In this document: one piece after another, positions 1 to 8,670 of the stretch | How positions within the stretch are numbered: the first letter of the stretch is position 1 | How the letters are laid out: each line of letters starts with the position of its first letter | NCBI RefSeq assembly: GCF_900129835.1 | Contig: NZ_FQXA01000006.1 | Coordinates: 285,313 to 349,312, forward strand | DNA from: Stutzerimonas xanthomarina DSM 18231 | Lineage (GTDB): Bacteria; Pseudomonadota; Gammaproteobacteria; Pseudomonadales; Pseudomonadaceae | Direction: 5' to 3' | Length of the DNA: 64,000 nucleotides | Position numbers and translations under genes: made by a program | The notes under the pieces: model-generated | The model's input: the letters and a program-made list of their open reading frames with translations, nothing else | What the model was told of the DNA's origin: nothing | Database searches by the model: none

Positions 1-511
1 GCTGGTCGGCAAGCAGACCTGCGACATCATGCGCAAGGACATTGCCGTGGTGCCTGAGGGGCGGCGCATCTTTGCGCGGCTGACCGTTGAGGAAAACCTG
101 GCCATGGGCGGGTTTTTCACCAACAAGGCGGACTTCCAAGAGCAGCTGGACAAGGTGCTGTCGCTATTCCCACGTTTGAAGGAGCGTTTCCAGCAGCGTG
201 GCGGCACCATGTCAGGCGGTGAACAGCAGATGCTCGCCATTGCCCGCGCATTGATGAGCAAACCCAAGCTGCTGCTTCTCGACGAGCCGTCGCTGGGACT
301 GGCACCAATCATCATCCAGCAGATCTTCGAGATCATCGAACAGCTGCGCGAAGACGGCGTGACCATCTTCCTGGTCGAGCAGAACGCTAACCAGGCGCTC
401 AAGCTGGCCGACCGGGCCTACGTGCTGGAAAACGGCCACATCGTCATGCAGGGTAGCGGTGAAGAGCTGCTGGTCAACCCCAAGGTACGCGACGCCTACC
501 TGGGCGGTTGA
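1..511 (+). CDS. livF: Branched-chain amino acid ABC transporter ATP-binding protein LivF, 3' part
   Basis: The gene enters from the left edge. The open frame runs from base 2 without a start, so about 169 C-terminal residues are visible. They contain the ABC signature MSGGEQQ, the Walker B stretch LLLLDEPSLGLAP and the family-typical ending VRDAYLGG. The Walker A half lies outside the window. LivF is the second ATPase of the high-affinity branched-chain amino acid importer and works on the inner face of the cytoplasmic membrane with LivG, LivH and LivM. The AMGGFF stretch after VEENL fits LivF/BraG of pseudomonads better than the related urea transporter ATPase UrtE, but a purine or urea role cannot be excluded because purine genes follow. 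The next gene is 241 bases away, beyond a REP element, so it is probably a separate unit. Confidence 0.85.
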   Translation, partial: LVGKQTCDIMRKDIAVVPEGRRIFARLTVEENLAMGGFFTNKADFQEQLDKVLSLFPRLKERFQQRGGTMSGGEQQMLAIARALMSKPKLLLLDEPSLGLAPIIIQQIFEIIEQLREDGVTIFLVEQNANQALKLADRAYVLENGHIVMQGSGEELLVNPKVRDAYLGG

Positions 512-542
512 CCAACTTTAGTTGAGCCATTACCCAGTCCTA

Positions 543-593
543 GTAGGAGCGAGCTATGCAAGAAGCTTCGCCAGCAAGCTGGCTCCTGCGACG
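543..593. repeat. REP-like palindromic repeat, GCCAGCAAGCTGGC type
   Basis: The stretch contains GCCAGCAAGCTGGCTCCT, a palindromic core, preceded by TAGGAGCGAGCT, which is related to it in inverse order. A near-identical element lies at 8531-8594 between xdhC and guaD. Position between genes and recurrence identify a Pseudomonas REP family. It may end livF transcription, but there is no T run. Confidence 0.7.
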
Positions 594-752
594 GACGTGG
601 TCGGGAGGTCTCAAACCAAACCCGGTGACAATTTCCCCACCTACCGTTATGGTGCGTCCCGCATGTGTGTTGCGTAAGCGCATGCTCCTGGATCAGCAGA
701 CAGGGCATAACTGAGCTGGCTCATTTCTGAATCAACTCAGGAGAAGCCGGCC

Positions 753-2108
753 ATGACTGCCAGCCGTATCTGGATCAAAAACCCTCTCGCTATTTTTACC
801 GCCAACGATCAGAAGGCCCCAGGCGGGCTGGTGATCGAGCAAGGCGTGATTGCCGAACTGCTCGACGCCGGGCAAGCGCCATCGGCACCTGTCGACAGCA
901 CCTTCGACGCCCGCGAGCACGTCGTGCTGCCAGGGCTGATCAACACCCATCACCACTTCTACCAGACCCTCACCCGCGCCTGGGGGCCGGTGGTCAACGA
1001 GCCACTGTTCAACTGGCTGCTGACCCTCTACCCGGTCTGGGCGCGACTCACGCCACAGGCGCTGCAGCTAGCAAGCAAGGTGGCGCTGGCCGAGTTGCTG
1101 TTGTCCGGCTGCACCACGGCGGCGGATCACCACTACCTGTTTCCGGGCGGGCTCGAGGATGCCATCGACATTCAGGTCGAGGCCGTCCGCGAGCTGGGCA
1201 TGCGCGCCATGCTCACCCGCGGTTCGATGAACCTGTCCAAGGAGAACGGCGGCCTGCCCTGCAAGAGCGTGGTGCAGGATGCCGAGACGATCCTCGCCGA
1301 CAGCGAGCGGCTGATTGACCGCTACCACGAGCGCGGCGACGGCGCGCAGATCCAGATCGCCCTGGCGCCCTGCTCGCCCTTCTCGGTCACCACAGACATC
1401 ATGCGTGCCTGTGCCGAGATAGCCGAAGCGCGCGACGTGCGACTGCATACGCATCTTGCGGAGACACTGGACGAGCAGGAGTTCTGTGCGAAGCGCTTCG
1501 GCATGCGCACGGTGGACTACCTGCAGAGCGTCGGCTGGCTCGGCCCGCGGACCTGGCTGGCTCATGGCATCCATTTCAATCAGGTTGAGATCCACCGCCT
1601 GGGTGCGGCCGGTGTCGGCATCTGCCATTGCCCAAGCTCCAACATGCGCCTGGCCTCCGGTATCTGCCACACGCTGGAGCTCGAAGACAAGGGCGCCATC
1701 ATCGGCCTGGGTGTCGACGGCTCGGCCTCCAACGATGCCTCCAACATGATGCTCGAGGCGCGCCAGGCGCTGTTCATCCAGCGCCTGCGTTACGGCGCCG
1801 AGAAGATCACGCCAGAGAAGGTCCTCGGTTGGGCGACCCGCGGTTCTGCGCGCCTGCTCGGGCGCAGCGATATCGGCGAACTGGCGGTTGGCAAGCAGGC
1901 CGATCTCGCCTTGTTCAAGCTCGACGAACTACGTTTCTCCGGCAGCCACGATCCCATCGCCGCGCTGCTACTGTGCGCCGCCGACCGTGCTGACCGAGTG
2001 ATGGTCGGTGGCAAGTGGCGCGTCATAGATGGTCAGGTCGAAGGCCTCGACGTGGCCGGACTGATTGCAGATCACAGCCAGGCTGCACGCCAACTGATCG
2101 CGGGCTAG
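753..2108 (+). CDS. 8-oxoguanine deaminase
   Basis: This 451-residue protein belongs to the amidohydrolase superfamily (TIM barrel, one metal ion). Visible metal and catalytic residues are the HxH pair H66/H68 in INTHHHF, the HTHLAE block (H232, H234), H271 in LAHGIHF and D322 in GVDGSAS. Related Pseudomonas proteins hydrolyse 8-oxoguanine to urate and ammonia, and also act on isocytosine-like rings. The related hydroxyatrazine and S-adenosylhomocysteine deaminases are the alternatives, but the purine neighbourhood favours 8-oxoguanine. The ATG is preceded by CAGGAGA at 738-744 with good spacing. The product, urate, would enter the PuuD/UraH/UraD route encoded downstream. The protein is cytoplasmic and of normal family length. 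No regulatory palindrome like those of the other purine promoters was found upstream. Confidence 0.85.
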   Translation: MTASRIWIKNPLAIFTANDQKAPGGLVIEQGVIAELLDAGQAPSAPVDSTFDAREHVVLPGLINTHHHFYQTLTRAWGPVVNEPLFNWLLTLYPVWARLTPQALQLASKVALAELLLSGCTTAADHHYLFPGGLEDAIDIQVEAVRELGMRAMLTRGSMNLSKENGGLPCKSVVQDAETILADSERLIDRYHERGDGAQIQIALAPCSPFSVTTDIMRACAEIAEARDVRLHTHLAETLDEQEFCAKRFGMRTVDYLQSVGWLGPRTWLAHGIHFNQVEIHRLGAAGVGICHCPSSNMRLASGICHTLELEDKGAIIGLGVDGSASNDASNMMLEARQALFIQRLRYGAEKITPEKVLGWATRGSARLLGRSDIGELAVGKQADLALFKLDELRFSGSHDPIAALLLCAADRADRVMVGGKWRVIDGQVEGLDVAGLIADHSQAARQLIAG

Positions 2109-2292
2109 TTTCGAGACAGAGGTTTCGCTCAAGGGCTGGCGAGCCGTATGAGCGGCTAGCAGCAACGTTCGCCAGCGTCAGGGCTGAATGGCCAGCTTCG
2201 CAGTTCTTCGATGCGCCAGTCCTTGAGCGCAAACACGCCCGTCAAAAGCAAACTGCCGGGCCATGTCCGACGGCCAGTTTGCTCAGGCGCGC

Positions 2293-2817
2293 CTAGCCAA
2301 GCGGCGCTGGGCGCAGCGCCTTGGCCATGCACTGCAGGGCCTCACGCGGACCACCGCAAATCAGCGTGGCGGGCACAGCCAGCATGAGGTTCACGGGCAG
2401 GTCGAACGCTTCCAGTTGCAGCCCGTCGCAATCGAGGCCGGGCATGCCACAAAGCTGCGGATGCTGGCGCTGCAGGCGCTCGGCATAGCTGCCCTGCCCG
2501 TCCAGATAGCCATAGATCGGCTTGCCCTGTGCTGCGGCATAACCAACCTCGAAACTGGTGCCGCTGTCCGGCTCGCCACCGCGAAAGAAGTTCAGATCGG
2601 CAAGCACCGCATCGGCTTGACCGAGCAATTCCAGATTGGCCCGGTAGATCCACGCCGCCAGCTCACGCGGCGCCTCGATCCCGTTCGGTACCTGCTTATC
2701 CAGCGGATACAAGCCGATGAAGCCAAACTCGGCACACAAGGCTTTGAGCCGCTGACCCTGCTCAATGGCGTCGTGCCGGAAGACACCGGGACCGGCAAGG
2801 TAGATGCGCAATGTCAT
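2293..2817 (-). CDS. Nucleoside 2-deoxyribosyltransferase-family protein
   Basis: The 174-residue protein starts MTLRIYLAGPGVF, the usual N-terminal strand of the nucleoside 2-deoxyribosyltransferase family (Rossmann-like). It keeps D74/N76 in VLADLNFFRG and the probable nucleophile E90 in GTSFEVGYA. Family members move a 2-deoxyribosyl group between nucleobases or hydrolyse the glycosidic bond. It is encoded convergently with the 8-oxoguanine deaminase gene, 184 bases away. One inference is a role in freeing a damaged or unusual base from its deoxynucleoside before deamination. The sequence does not show whether it transfers or hydrolyses, nor its preferred base. Confidence 0.8.
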   Translation of the reverse strand: MTLRIYLAGPGVFRHDAIEQGQRLKALCAEFGFIGLYPLDKQVPNGIEAPRELAAWIYRANLELLGQADAVLADLNFFRGGEPDSGTSFEVGYAAAQGKPIYGYLDGQGSYAERLQRQHPQLCGMPGLDCDGLQLEAFDLPVNLMLAVPATLICGGPREALQCMAKALRPAPLG

Positions 2818-2842
2818 TGAAGGTCCCTCCGGTTGGGCAGGG

Positions 2843-3327
2843 TTATAGCCCGATCAGCGAAAGCATGATGAAGGTGGCAAATAGCACGAAGTGGGCATGC
2901 CCTCGATCGCGTTGGTTTTTTCGCCGTCGTTCAGGTTGATAGCCGCGACTATAACGGTGATCAATGTAGGGTTGCTCACCATGTCACAACCCGCCCATCA
3001 GCGCTGCAACCCCGGGGATGCCGTTGAGGTCGAGCATCACCGCTGCGTAGACGGTATCCCGCACGAGGGTTGGTGACGGCTCGTGCGACATCATGATGCC
3101 GAGAATGACAACGCCACCAGAACGGCCGAAAGCGTGAGGATCATGGTTCCGTGGGGGTCACTGACCTTTTCGGCGAGCACTTCACCATGGTGAGCGACGC
3201 GCACCGAGCCGTGGCAAATATCCCCATCCATGCGCCTTACCGGATCGGCAGCGATCAATACGGCCTTATAAACCGCCAATTTACTGGGCAGTCTGGTAAC
3301 TGTCTCGCTGGTCAGCTTTGCGTCCAC
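2843..3327 (-). pseudogene. chaA: Decayed chaA-like calcium/sodium:proton antiporter
   Basis: Pieces of the ChaA/CaxA antiporter can be read on the minus strand in shifting frames. The first is VAHHGEVLAEKVSDPHGTM followed by ILTLSAVLV (about 3205-3110), then a frameshift to SPTLVRDTVYAAVMLDLNGI and GVAALMGGL (about 3085-2990, ending in a stop). HGEQPYI follows. INLNDGEKTNAIEGM (about 2945-2905) comes next and, after another shift, HFVLFATFIMLSLIGL ends at 2843. These match the order of the E. coli ChaA motifs (VRHADVLAHRLGEPYGSLIL, APTLMRDTLY, GRTNVLNGAAHLALFAAYL), but the N-terminal helices and a large middle section are missing. It is therefore a deleted, frameshifted relic that cannot make a transporter. 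Identification rests on recalled family motifs, not on an alignment. Confidence 0.75.
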
Positions 3328-3540
3328 TATGGCGATTGTTGAATCGGCAGACTACGTGGCGTAAGGGTGAGATCCGGAGTGCTGTCGGCCCCACTCAACA
3401 CAGCACGCTCACGTTTTGCCGCCTCTCGCGCCCGTCGCCGCAGCCAGCAAGTGCAGCCTGCCTGAGCCACACTCAGGGGAATGTTCGAGCCGCCCCTGCG
3501 CCGTCGAACGCGATCATCCAGCGACTGCTCATCAGGCAGA

Positions 3541-3579
3541 TTGACTTCCGGGTCAGTAATTTCTTGACCGAAAAGTCAG
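3541..3579. promoter_or_regulatory. Tandem TTGAC-N6-GTCAG operators before xdhA (RutR-like)
   Basis: Two copies of one inverted repeat lie 23 bases apart, about two helical turns: TTGACTTCCGGGTCAG (3541-3556) and TTGACCGAAAAGTCAG (3564-3579). The pattern resembles the E. coli RutR operator TTGACCANNTGGTCAA. A third copy lies before the NCS2 permease gene at 11405-11420. A RutR-like TetR regulator is encoded at 28163-28795. The sites lie 55-93 bases before the xdhA start, where a repressor or activator could act. Binding is inferred from sequence alone. Confidence 0.5.
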
Positions 3580-3633
3580 ATAACGCTAATTTCACTGCCA
3601 GAGCCCAGAACAAAAACGCCCCGGAGGCCCGCC

Positions 3634-5073
3634 TTGATCCAGTTTCTTCTCAATCGAGAACTGCGCCGTGAGCAGACACTCGATCCGAATACCACGGTAC
3701 TTGAATATCTGCGCGAATATCGCGGCAAACCCGGCACCAAGGAAGGCTGCGCCTCCGGTGACTGCGGTGCCTGCACCGTCGTGGTCGGTGAGCTGGACGG
3801 TGACCGCCTTCGCTATCGCACGCTCAATTCCTGCCTCACCTTCGTCTCCGCCCTGCACGGCAAACAGCTGATCACGGTCGAAGACCTCAAACATCAAGGT
3901 CAGCTGCACAGCGTTCAGCAAGCCATGGTCGACTGCCACGGCTCGCAGTGCGGGTTCTGCACACCGGGCTTCGTCATGAGCCTGTTCGCCCTGCAAAAAT
4001 CGGCGGATGGTTTCGACAAGGCCGACACTCACGAAGCGCTGGCTGGCAACCTCTGCCGTTGCACCGGCTACCGCCCGATTCTGGACGCTGCCGAGCAGGC
4101 ATGCTGCGGCAAACAGCCAGACCAGTTCGATGCGCGCGAAGCCGACACCATCGCTCAACTGAAAGCCATCGAACCACGCGAAACCGCCGAGCTGAACAGC
4201 GGCGACAAGCGCTGCCTGTCGCCACTGACTGTCGGCGATCTGGCCGAGATCTACAGCGCCAACCCCGACGCCCGCTTGCTCGCCGGTGGCACCGACCTGG
4301 CGCTTGAAGTCACCCAGTTCCATCGCCAGCTGCCGGTGATGATCTACGTCGGTCATATCGCCGAGATGAAGAAGGTCGAGGTGACCGACAGCAGCATCGA
4401 GATCGGCGCAGCCACGCCGTTGACCGATTGCTACGAAGCGTTGGCTAGTGAATATCCGGATTTCGGCGAGCTGCTGCACCGCTTCGCCTCCTTGCAGATC
4501 CGCAATCAGGGCACGTTGGGCGGCAACATCGGTAACGCCTCGCCCATCGGCGACTCCCCACCCCTGCTGATCGCGTTGGGCGCCGAGGTTGTGCTGCGCA
4601 AAGGCAGCAACAGCCGCACCTTGCTGCTGCAGGACTACTTCATCGACTACAAGGTCACCGCTCGCGAACAAGGCGAGTTCATCGAAAAGATCATCGTGCC
4701 GCGCGCCCAGCCGAATCGGGTGTTCCGCGCGTACAAGGTCTCCAAACGCCTGGACGACGATATCTCGGCCGTCTGCGCAGCATTCGATCTGAAAATCGAG
4801 AACGGCGTCATCGAAGATGCCCGCCTCGCCTTCGGCGGCATGGCAGCCATTCCCAAACGCGCGACCGCCTGCGAACGCGCACTGATTGGCGCGCCCTTTA
4901 CCGAATCGGCCATCGAGCAAGCCTGTGAAGCGCTGAAAAAAGACTTCACACCGCTGACCGATTTCCGTGCCAGCCGCGAATACCGCCTGCTGGTTGCACA
5001 GAACCTGCTGCGCAAATGCTTCCACGAACAACAAGCGCCGGCGTACGAAACGAGGGTCACTTCCTATGCATAA
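3634..5073 (+). CDS. xdhA: Xanthine dehydrogenase small subunit XdhA
   Basis: The 479-residue FeS/FAD subunit of xanthine dehydrogenase has, in order, a plant-ferredoxin-type [2Fe-2S] domain (C39, C44, C47, C67), a second [2Fe-2S] domain with CGFCTPG and CRCTGYRP, an FAD-binding domain (about 190-370, with LLAGGTDL and GGNIGNASPIGD) and the CO-dehydrogenase flavoprotein C-terminal domain. It passes electrons from the molybdenum site of XdhB to NAD. The start is TTG at 3634, supported by GGAGG at 3623-3627 and by the expected N-terminus MIQFLLN. It overlaps xdhB by 8 bases, so the two are translationally coupled. Two RutR-like operators lie upstream. The two subunits oxidise hypoxanthine to xanthine and xanthine to urate in the cytoplasm. 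Confidence 0.95.
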   Translation: MIQFLLNRELRREQTLDPNTTVLEYLREYRGKPGTKEGCASGDCGACTVVVGELDGDRLRYRTLNSCLTFVSALHGKQLITVEDLKHQGQLHSVQQAMVDCHGSQCGFCTPGFVMSLFALQKSADGFDKADTHEALAGNLCRCTGYRPILDAAEQACCGKQPDQFDAREADTIAQLKAIEPRETAELNSGDKRCLSPLTVGDLAEIYSANPDARLLAGGTDLALEVTQFHRQLPVMIYVGHIAEMKKVEVTDSSIEIGAATPLTDCYEALASEYPDFGELLHRFASLQIRNQGTLGGNIGNASPIGDSPPLLIALGAEVVLRKGSNSRTLLLQDYFIDYKVTAREQGEFIEKIIVPRAQPNRVFRAYKVSKRLDDDISAVCAAFDLKIENGVIEDARLAFGGMAAIPKRATACERALIGAPFTESAIEQACEALKKDFTPLTDFRASREYRLLVAQNLLRKCFHEQQAPAYETRVTSYA

Positions 5074-7456
5074 GCCAACCAAGACTCAGGAAGAAATTGC
5101 TGCGCTGTTCACTCAGGATCTGGTGACCGGCGTGGGCCGAAGCGTCAAGCACGACAGCGCACCGAAGCATGTCACCGGCGAAGCGGTATATGTCGATGAC
5201 CGTCTCGAATTCCCGAACCAGCTGCATGTCTACGCCCGCATGAGCGACCGCGCCCATGCCCGTATTATCAGCATCGACACCAGCCCGTGCTATGACGTGC
5301 CCGGTGTCGCCATCGCGATCACCGCGAAGGATGTGCCAGGGCAGCTGGATATCGGTGCGGTGATGCCCGGTGACCCATTGTTGGCTGATGGCGTAGTCGA
5401 ATTCGTAGGCCAGCCGGTGATCGCTGTCGCCGCCGACAGCCTGGAAACCGCACGCAAAGCGGCCATGGCCGTGATCATCGAGTATGAAGACCTGGAGCCG
5501 GTGATCGACGTAGTCGATGCGCTGCGCAAGAAACATTTCGTGCTCGACAGCCACACCCACAAACGTGGCGATTCGACCAACGCGCTGGCCACCGCGCCGC
5601 GTCGCCTGCAGGGCAGCCTGCACATTGGCGGGCAGGAGCATTTCTACCTGGAAACTCAGGTGTCTTCGGTGATGCCCACCGAAGATGGCGGCATGATCGT
5701 CTACACCTCGACGCAGAACCCCACCGAGGTACAAAAGCTGGTCTCCGAAGTGCTGGGCGTCTCGATGAACAAGATCGTCATCGACATGCGCCGCATGGGT
5801 GGTGGCTTCGGCGGCAAGGAAACTCAAGCAGCCGGCCCGGCGTGTATGTGCGCGGTAATCGCGCACCTCACCGGTAGGCCGACCAAGATGCGCCTGCCGC
5901 GCATGGAAGACATGACCATGACCGGCAAGCGGCATCCGTTCTACGTCGAGTACGACGTCGGCTTCGATGATGATGGCTTGCTGCACGGCATCGAGATCGA
6001 TCTGGCCGGTAACTGCGGCTACTCGCCAGACCTGTCCGGCTCCATCGTCGACCGCGCCATGTTCCACTCCGACAACGCCTATTACCTGGGCGATGCCACC
6101 ATCAATGGCCATCGCTGCAAGACCAACCTGGCGTCGAACACCGCCTACCGCGGCTTCGGCGGCCCGCAGGGCATGGTTGCTATCGAAGAGATCATGGACG
6201 CGGTGGCTCGCGAGCTGGGCAAGGACCCGCTGGACGTGCGCAAGCGCAACTACTACGGCAAGACCGAGCGCAACGTCACGCCCTACTACCAGACCGTCGA
6301 GCACAACATGCTTGAGGAGATGACCGCAGAGCTTGAAGCCAGCAGCGAGTACGCCCGCCGCCGCGAGGAAATCCGCGCGTTCAACGCCAAGAGTCCGATT
6401 CTAAAGAAAGGCCTGGCGCTGACCCCGGTGAAATTCGGCATCAGCTTCACCGCCAGTTTCCTCAACCAGGCCGGCGCGCTGGTGCACGTCTACACCGACG
6501 GCAGTATCCACCTGAATCACGGCGGCACCGAGATGGGCCAGGGCCTCAACGTCAAAGTCGCGCAGGTGGTGGCCGAGGTGTTCCAGGTCGATATCGACCG
6601 CATCCAGATCACCGCCACCAATACTGACAAGGTGCCAAACACGTCTCCGACCGCGGCCTCCTCCGGCGCTGACCTCAACGGCAAGGCGGCGCAGAACGCG
6701 GCGCAGACCATCAAGCAGCGCCTGATCGAGTTCGCCGCCCGGCATTACCAGGTCACCGAAGAGGATGTTGAATTCAAGAATGGCCAGGTGCGCATCCGCG
6801 ACGAGTACGTGTCCTTCGATGAGCTGATTCAGCAGGCCTATTTCGGTCAGGTGTCGCTGTCGTCCACCGGCTTCTACCGCACACCGAAGATCTACTACGA
6901 CCGCAGCCTGGCGCGCGGTCGGCCGTTCTACTACTTCGCCTATGGCGCGGCCTGCTCGGAAGTGATCGTCGACACCCTGACCGGCGAGTACAAGATGCTG
7001 CGCAGCGACATCCTGCACGACGTTGGCGCCTCGCTGAACCCGGCCATCGACATCGGCCAGGTGGAAGGCGGCTTCGTCCAGGGCATGGGCTGGCTGACCA
7101 TGGAAGAATTGGTCTGGAACGACAAAGGCAAGCTGATGACCAGCGGCCCGGCGAGCTACAAGGTGCCGGCCGTTGCCGATATGCCGCTGGATCTGCGGGT
7201 CAAGCTGGTGGAGAACCGCAAGAACCCCGAGGACACGGTGTTCCATTCTAAAGCCGTCGGCGAGCCGCCGTTCATGCTCGGGATTTCGGTCTGGTGCGCA
7301 ATCAAGGATGCCGTGGCGAGCCTCGCGGATTACCAGGTTCAGCCCAAAATCGACGCGCCGGCGACGCCCGAGCGGGTGCTGTGGGGTGTGGAGCAGATGC
7401 GCACGTTGAAGCGGACTACTAATGCAGTCGCAACAGCGGAAACCACGCCGGCCTAA
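5066..7456 (+). CDS. xdhB: Xanthine dehydrogenase large (molybdopterin) subunit XdhB
   Basis: The 796-residue subunit carries the molybdenum cofactor and the active site. Visible family motifs are QEHFYLETQ (about 190), GGGFGGKE (about 245-252), YRGFGGPQG (about 358), GTEMGQGLN, and VGEPPFMLG near the end, whose E733 corresponds to the catalytic glutamate of Rhodobacter XdhB. The open frame extends further upstream, but ATG 5066 inside the end of xdhA gives the expected N-terminus MHKPTKTQEE and an 8-base overlap. With XdhA it forms the heterotetrameric enzyme making urate. XdhC, needed to insert the sulfurated cofactor, follows after a REP cluster. Confidence 0.95.
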   Translation: MHKPTKTQEEIAALFTQDLVTGVGRSVKHDSAPKHVTGEAVYVDDRLEFPNQLHVYARMSDRAHARIISIDTSPCYDVPGVAIAITAKDVPGQLDIGAVMPGDPLLADGVVEFVGQPVIAVAADSLETARKAAMAVIIEYEDLEPVIDVVDALRKKHFVLDSHTHKRGDSTNALATAPRRLQGSLHIGGQEHFYLETQVSSVMPTEDGGMIVYTSTQNPTEVQKLVSEVLGVSMNKIVIDMRRMGGGFGGKETQAAGPACMCAVIAHLTGRPTKMRLPRMEDMTMTGKRHPFYVEYDVGFDDDGLLHGIEIDLAGNCGYSPDLSGSIVDRAMFHSDNAYYLGDATINGHRCKTNLASNTAYRGFGGPQGMVAIEEIMDAVARELGKDPLDVRKRNYYGKTERNVTPYYQTVEHNMLEEMTAELEASSEYARRREEIRAFNAKSPILKKGLALTPVKFGISFTASFLNQAGALVHVYTDGSIHLNHGGTEMGQGLNVKVAQVVAEVFQVDIDRIQITATNTDKVPNTSPTAASSGADLNGKAAQNAAQTIKQRLIEFAARHYQVTEEDVEFKNGQVRIRDEYVSFDELIQQAYFGQVSLSSTGFYRTPKIYYDRSLARGRPFYYFAYGAACSEVIVDTLTGEYKMLRSDILHDVGASLNPAIDIGQVEGGFVQGMGWLTMEELVWNDKGKLMTSGPASYKVPAVADMPLDLRVKLVENRKNPEDTVFHSKAVGEPPFMLGISVWCAIKDAVASLADYQVQPKIDAPATPERVLWGVEQMRTLKRTTNAVATAETTPA

Positions 7457-7580
7457 TTTGTAGGGTGGGCTGGGCGGCGCTCCGCTTCAGTACACCAATA
7501 GGCAAAACCTCGTTGGTGGGCTAAAGCCCACCCTACGGGGGAAGCCGAGGCCAGGTGTAGGGTGGGCTTTAGCCCACCGG
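7457..7580. repeat. REP cluster, GGTGGGCTTTAGCCCACC type
   Basis: The gap between xdhB and xdhC holds one partial and two full copies of the palindrome GGTGGGCTTTAGCCCACC with flanking TAGGG/CCCTA. Full copies lie at 7515-7536 (inverse orientation) and 7557-7578, and the partial one starts near 7461. The same family occurs at 10032-10116 and 17465-17615, always between purine genes here. The strong hairpins may stabilise the xdhAB part of the message or lower readthrough into xdhC. Confidence 0.8.
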
Positions 7581-7643
7581 GTATTACATGATCGTTTCGG
7601 TAGAAGACGCGTGGTGCATCTTTCACCTTCGAGGGACAAAACC

Positions 7644-8492
7644 ATGAGCAACACGGCCTGGATCGAAGCACTCGCCGACCTGCAGCAAAAAGGCGAACCC
7701 TGCGTACTGGTGACCATCATCGAGGAGCGTGGCTCAACGCCACGCAACGCCGGCTCGAAGATGGTGGTGAGCCGCGAGCGCCTGTATGACACCATTGGCG
7801 GCGGCCATCTGGAATATAAGGCACAAGCGATCGCCCGCGACATGCTGGAGAACCGCAGCCGCGACACCCGTCTCGAACGCTTTTCCCTGGGTGCTAGCCT
7901 GGGCCAATGCTGCGGCGGCGCCACGGTATTGCTATTCGAACCCATGGGCCAGCCACAGGCGCATATCGCCGTATTCGGGGCAGGCCATGTCGGTCGGGCG
8001 CTGGTGCCGTTGCTCGCCAGCCTGCCGTGCAAGGTGCGCTGGATCGATTCGCGTGAGAGCGAGTTCCCTGCGCATATCCCGGCAGGTGTCGAAAAGGTGG
8101 TCAACGACGAGGTGGTCGATGAAGTGGCCGAGATGCCTGCAGGCAGTTACTTCATCGTCATGACCCACAATCACCAGCTCGACCTCGAACTGACCGCGGC
8201 CATCCTCAAACGCAACGATTTCACCTATTACGGGCTGATCGGTTCGAAGAGCAAGCGCGCAAAGTTCGAACACCGTCTGCGCGACCGCGGCTTCCAGCCG
8301 GAAATCGTACAGCGCATGCGCTGCCCGATGGGCATCGCAGAAGTGAAGGGCAAACTGCCGATCGAGATAGCCGTGTCCATTGCCGGGGAAGTGATCGCCA
8401 CCTACAACGCCAACTTCGGTGAAAACACCGTCGACGGTGAAAAGCCGTTGCCCATGCTGGTTCCAGCATCGCGCCGCTCGCAGGCGGGTTGA
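7644..8492 (+). CDS. xdhC: Xanthine dehydrogenase accessory protein XdhC
   Basis: The 282-residue protein has an N-terminal XdhC/CoxI domain (EERGSTPRNAGSKM, about 28-40; GGGHLE, about 53-58; GQCCGG, about 87-92) and a C-terminal Rossmann domain with GAGHVGRAL at 112-120. XdhC binds the molybdenum cofactor, protects its sulfurated form and hands it to XdhB; it is not part of the mature enzyme. The frame is open from 7611, but ATG 7644 is preferred because GAGGGA at 7631-7636 lies 7 bases before it and MSNTAWIEAL is the usual N-terminus. It probably belongs to the xdhAB transcript, with a REP cluster between. Confidence 0.93.
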   Translation: MSNTAWIEALADLQQKGEPCVLVTIIEERGSTPRNAGSKMVVSRERLYDTIGGGHLEYKAQAIARDMLENRSRDTRLERFSLGASLGQCCGGATVLLFEPMGQPQAHIAVFGAGHVGRALVPLLASLPCKVRWIDSRESEFPAHIPAGVEKVVNDEVVDEVAEMPAGSYFIVMTHNHQLDLELTAAILKRNDFTYYGLIGSKSKRAKFEHRLRDRGFQPEIVQRMRCPMGIAEVKGKLPIEIAVSIAGEVIATYNANFGENTVDGEKPLPMLVPASRRSQAG

Positions 8493-8530
8493 ACTGCGTC
8501 AAGGCATCAGCTCGCGGCGCGCGACGGTGC

Positions 8531-8594
8531 TGTAGGCGCGAGCTCGCTCGCGAATGGACTCAAGCTAAAGCTTCGCCAGCAAGCTGGCTCCTAT
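8531..8594. repeat. REP elements between xdhC and guaD
   Basis: Two palindromic units lie here: GCGCGAGCTCGCTCGCG (about 8536-8552) and GCCAGCAAGCTGGCTCCT (8576-8593). The second is nearly identical to the element at 571-588. No terminator with a T run was seen, so xdhC and guaD may still be cotranscribed. Confidence 0.7.
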
Positions 8595-8670
8595 GAATAG
8601 AACCCAAGTCTTCGGAATCATCTCTTGATGCCGGGCGGACTACACATACACATCGATTCTGAGAACCACC

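Noticed and set aside
1..511. Urea transporter ATPase UrtE as the partial ABC gene
   Set aside because: A urea role would suit the locus, but the VEENLAMGGFF and C-terminal YLGG residues fit LivF better.
3318..3671. 117-codon frame before xdhA
   Set aside because: It crosses the tandem operators and the xdhA ribosome binding site, and its composition is not protein-like.
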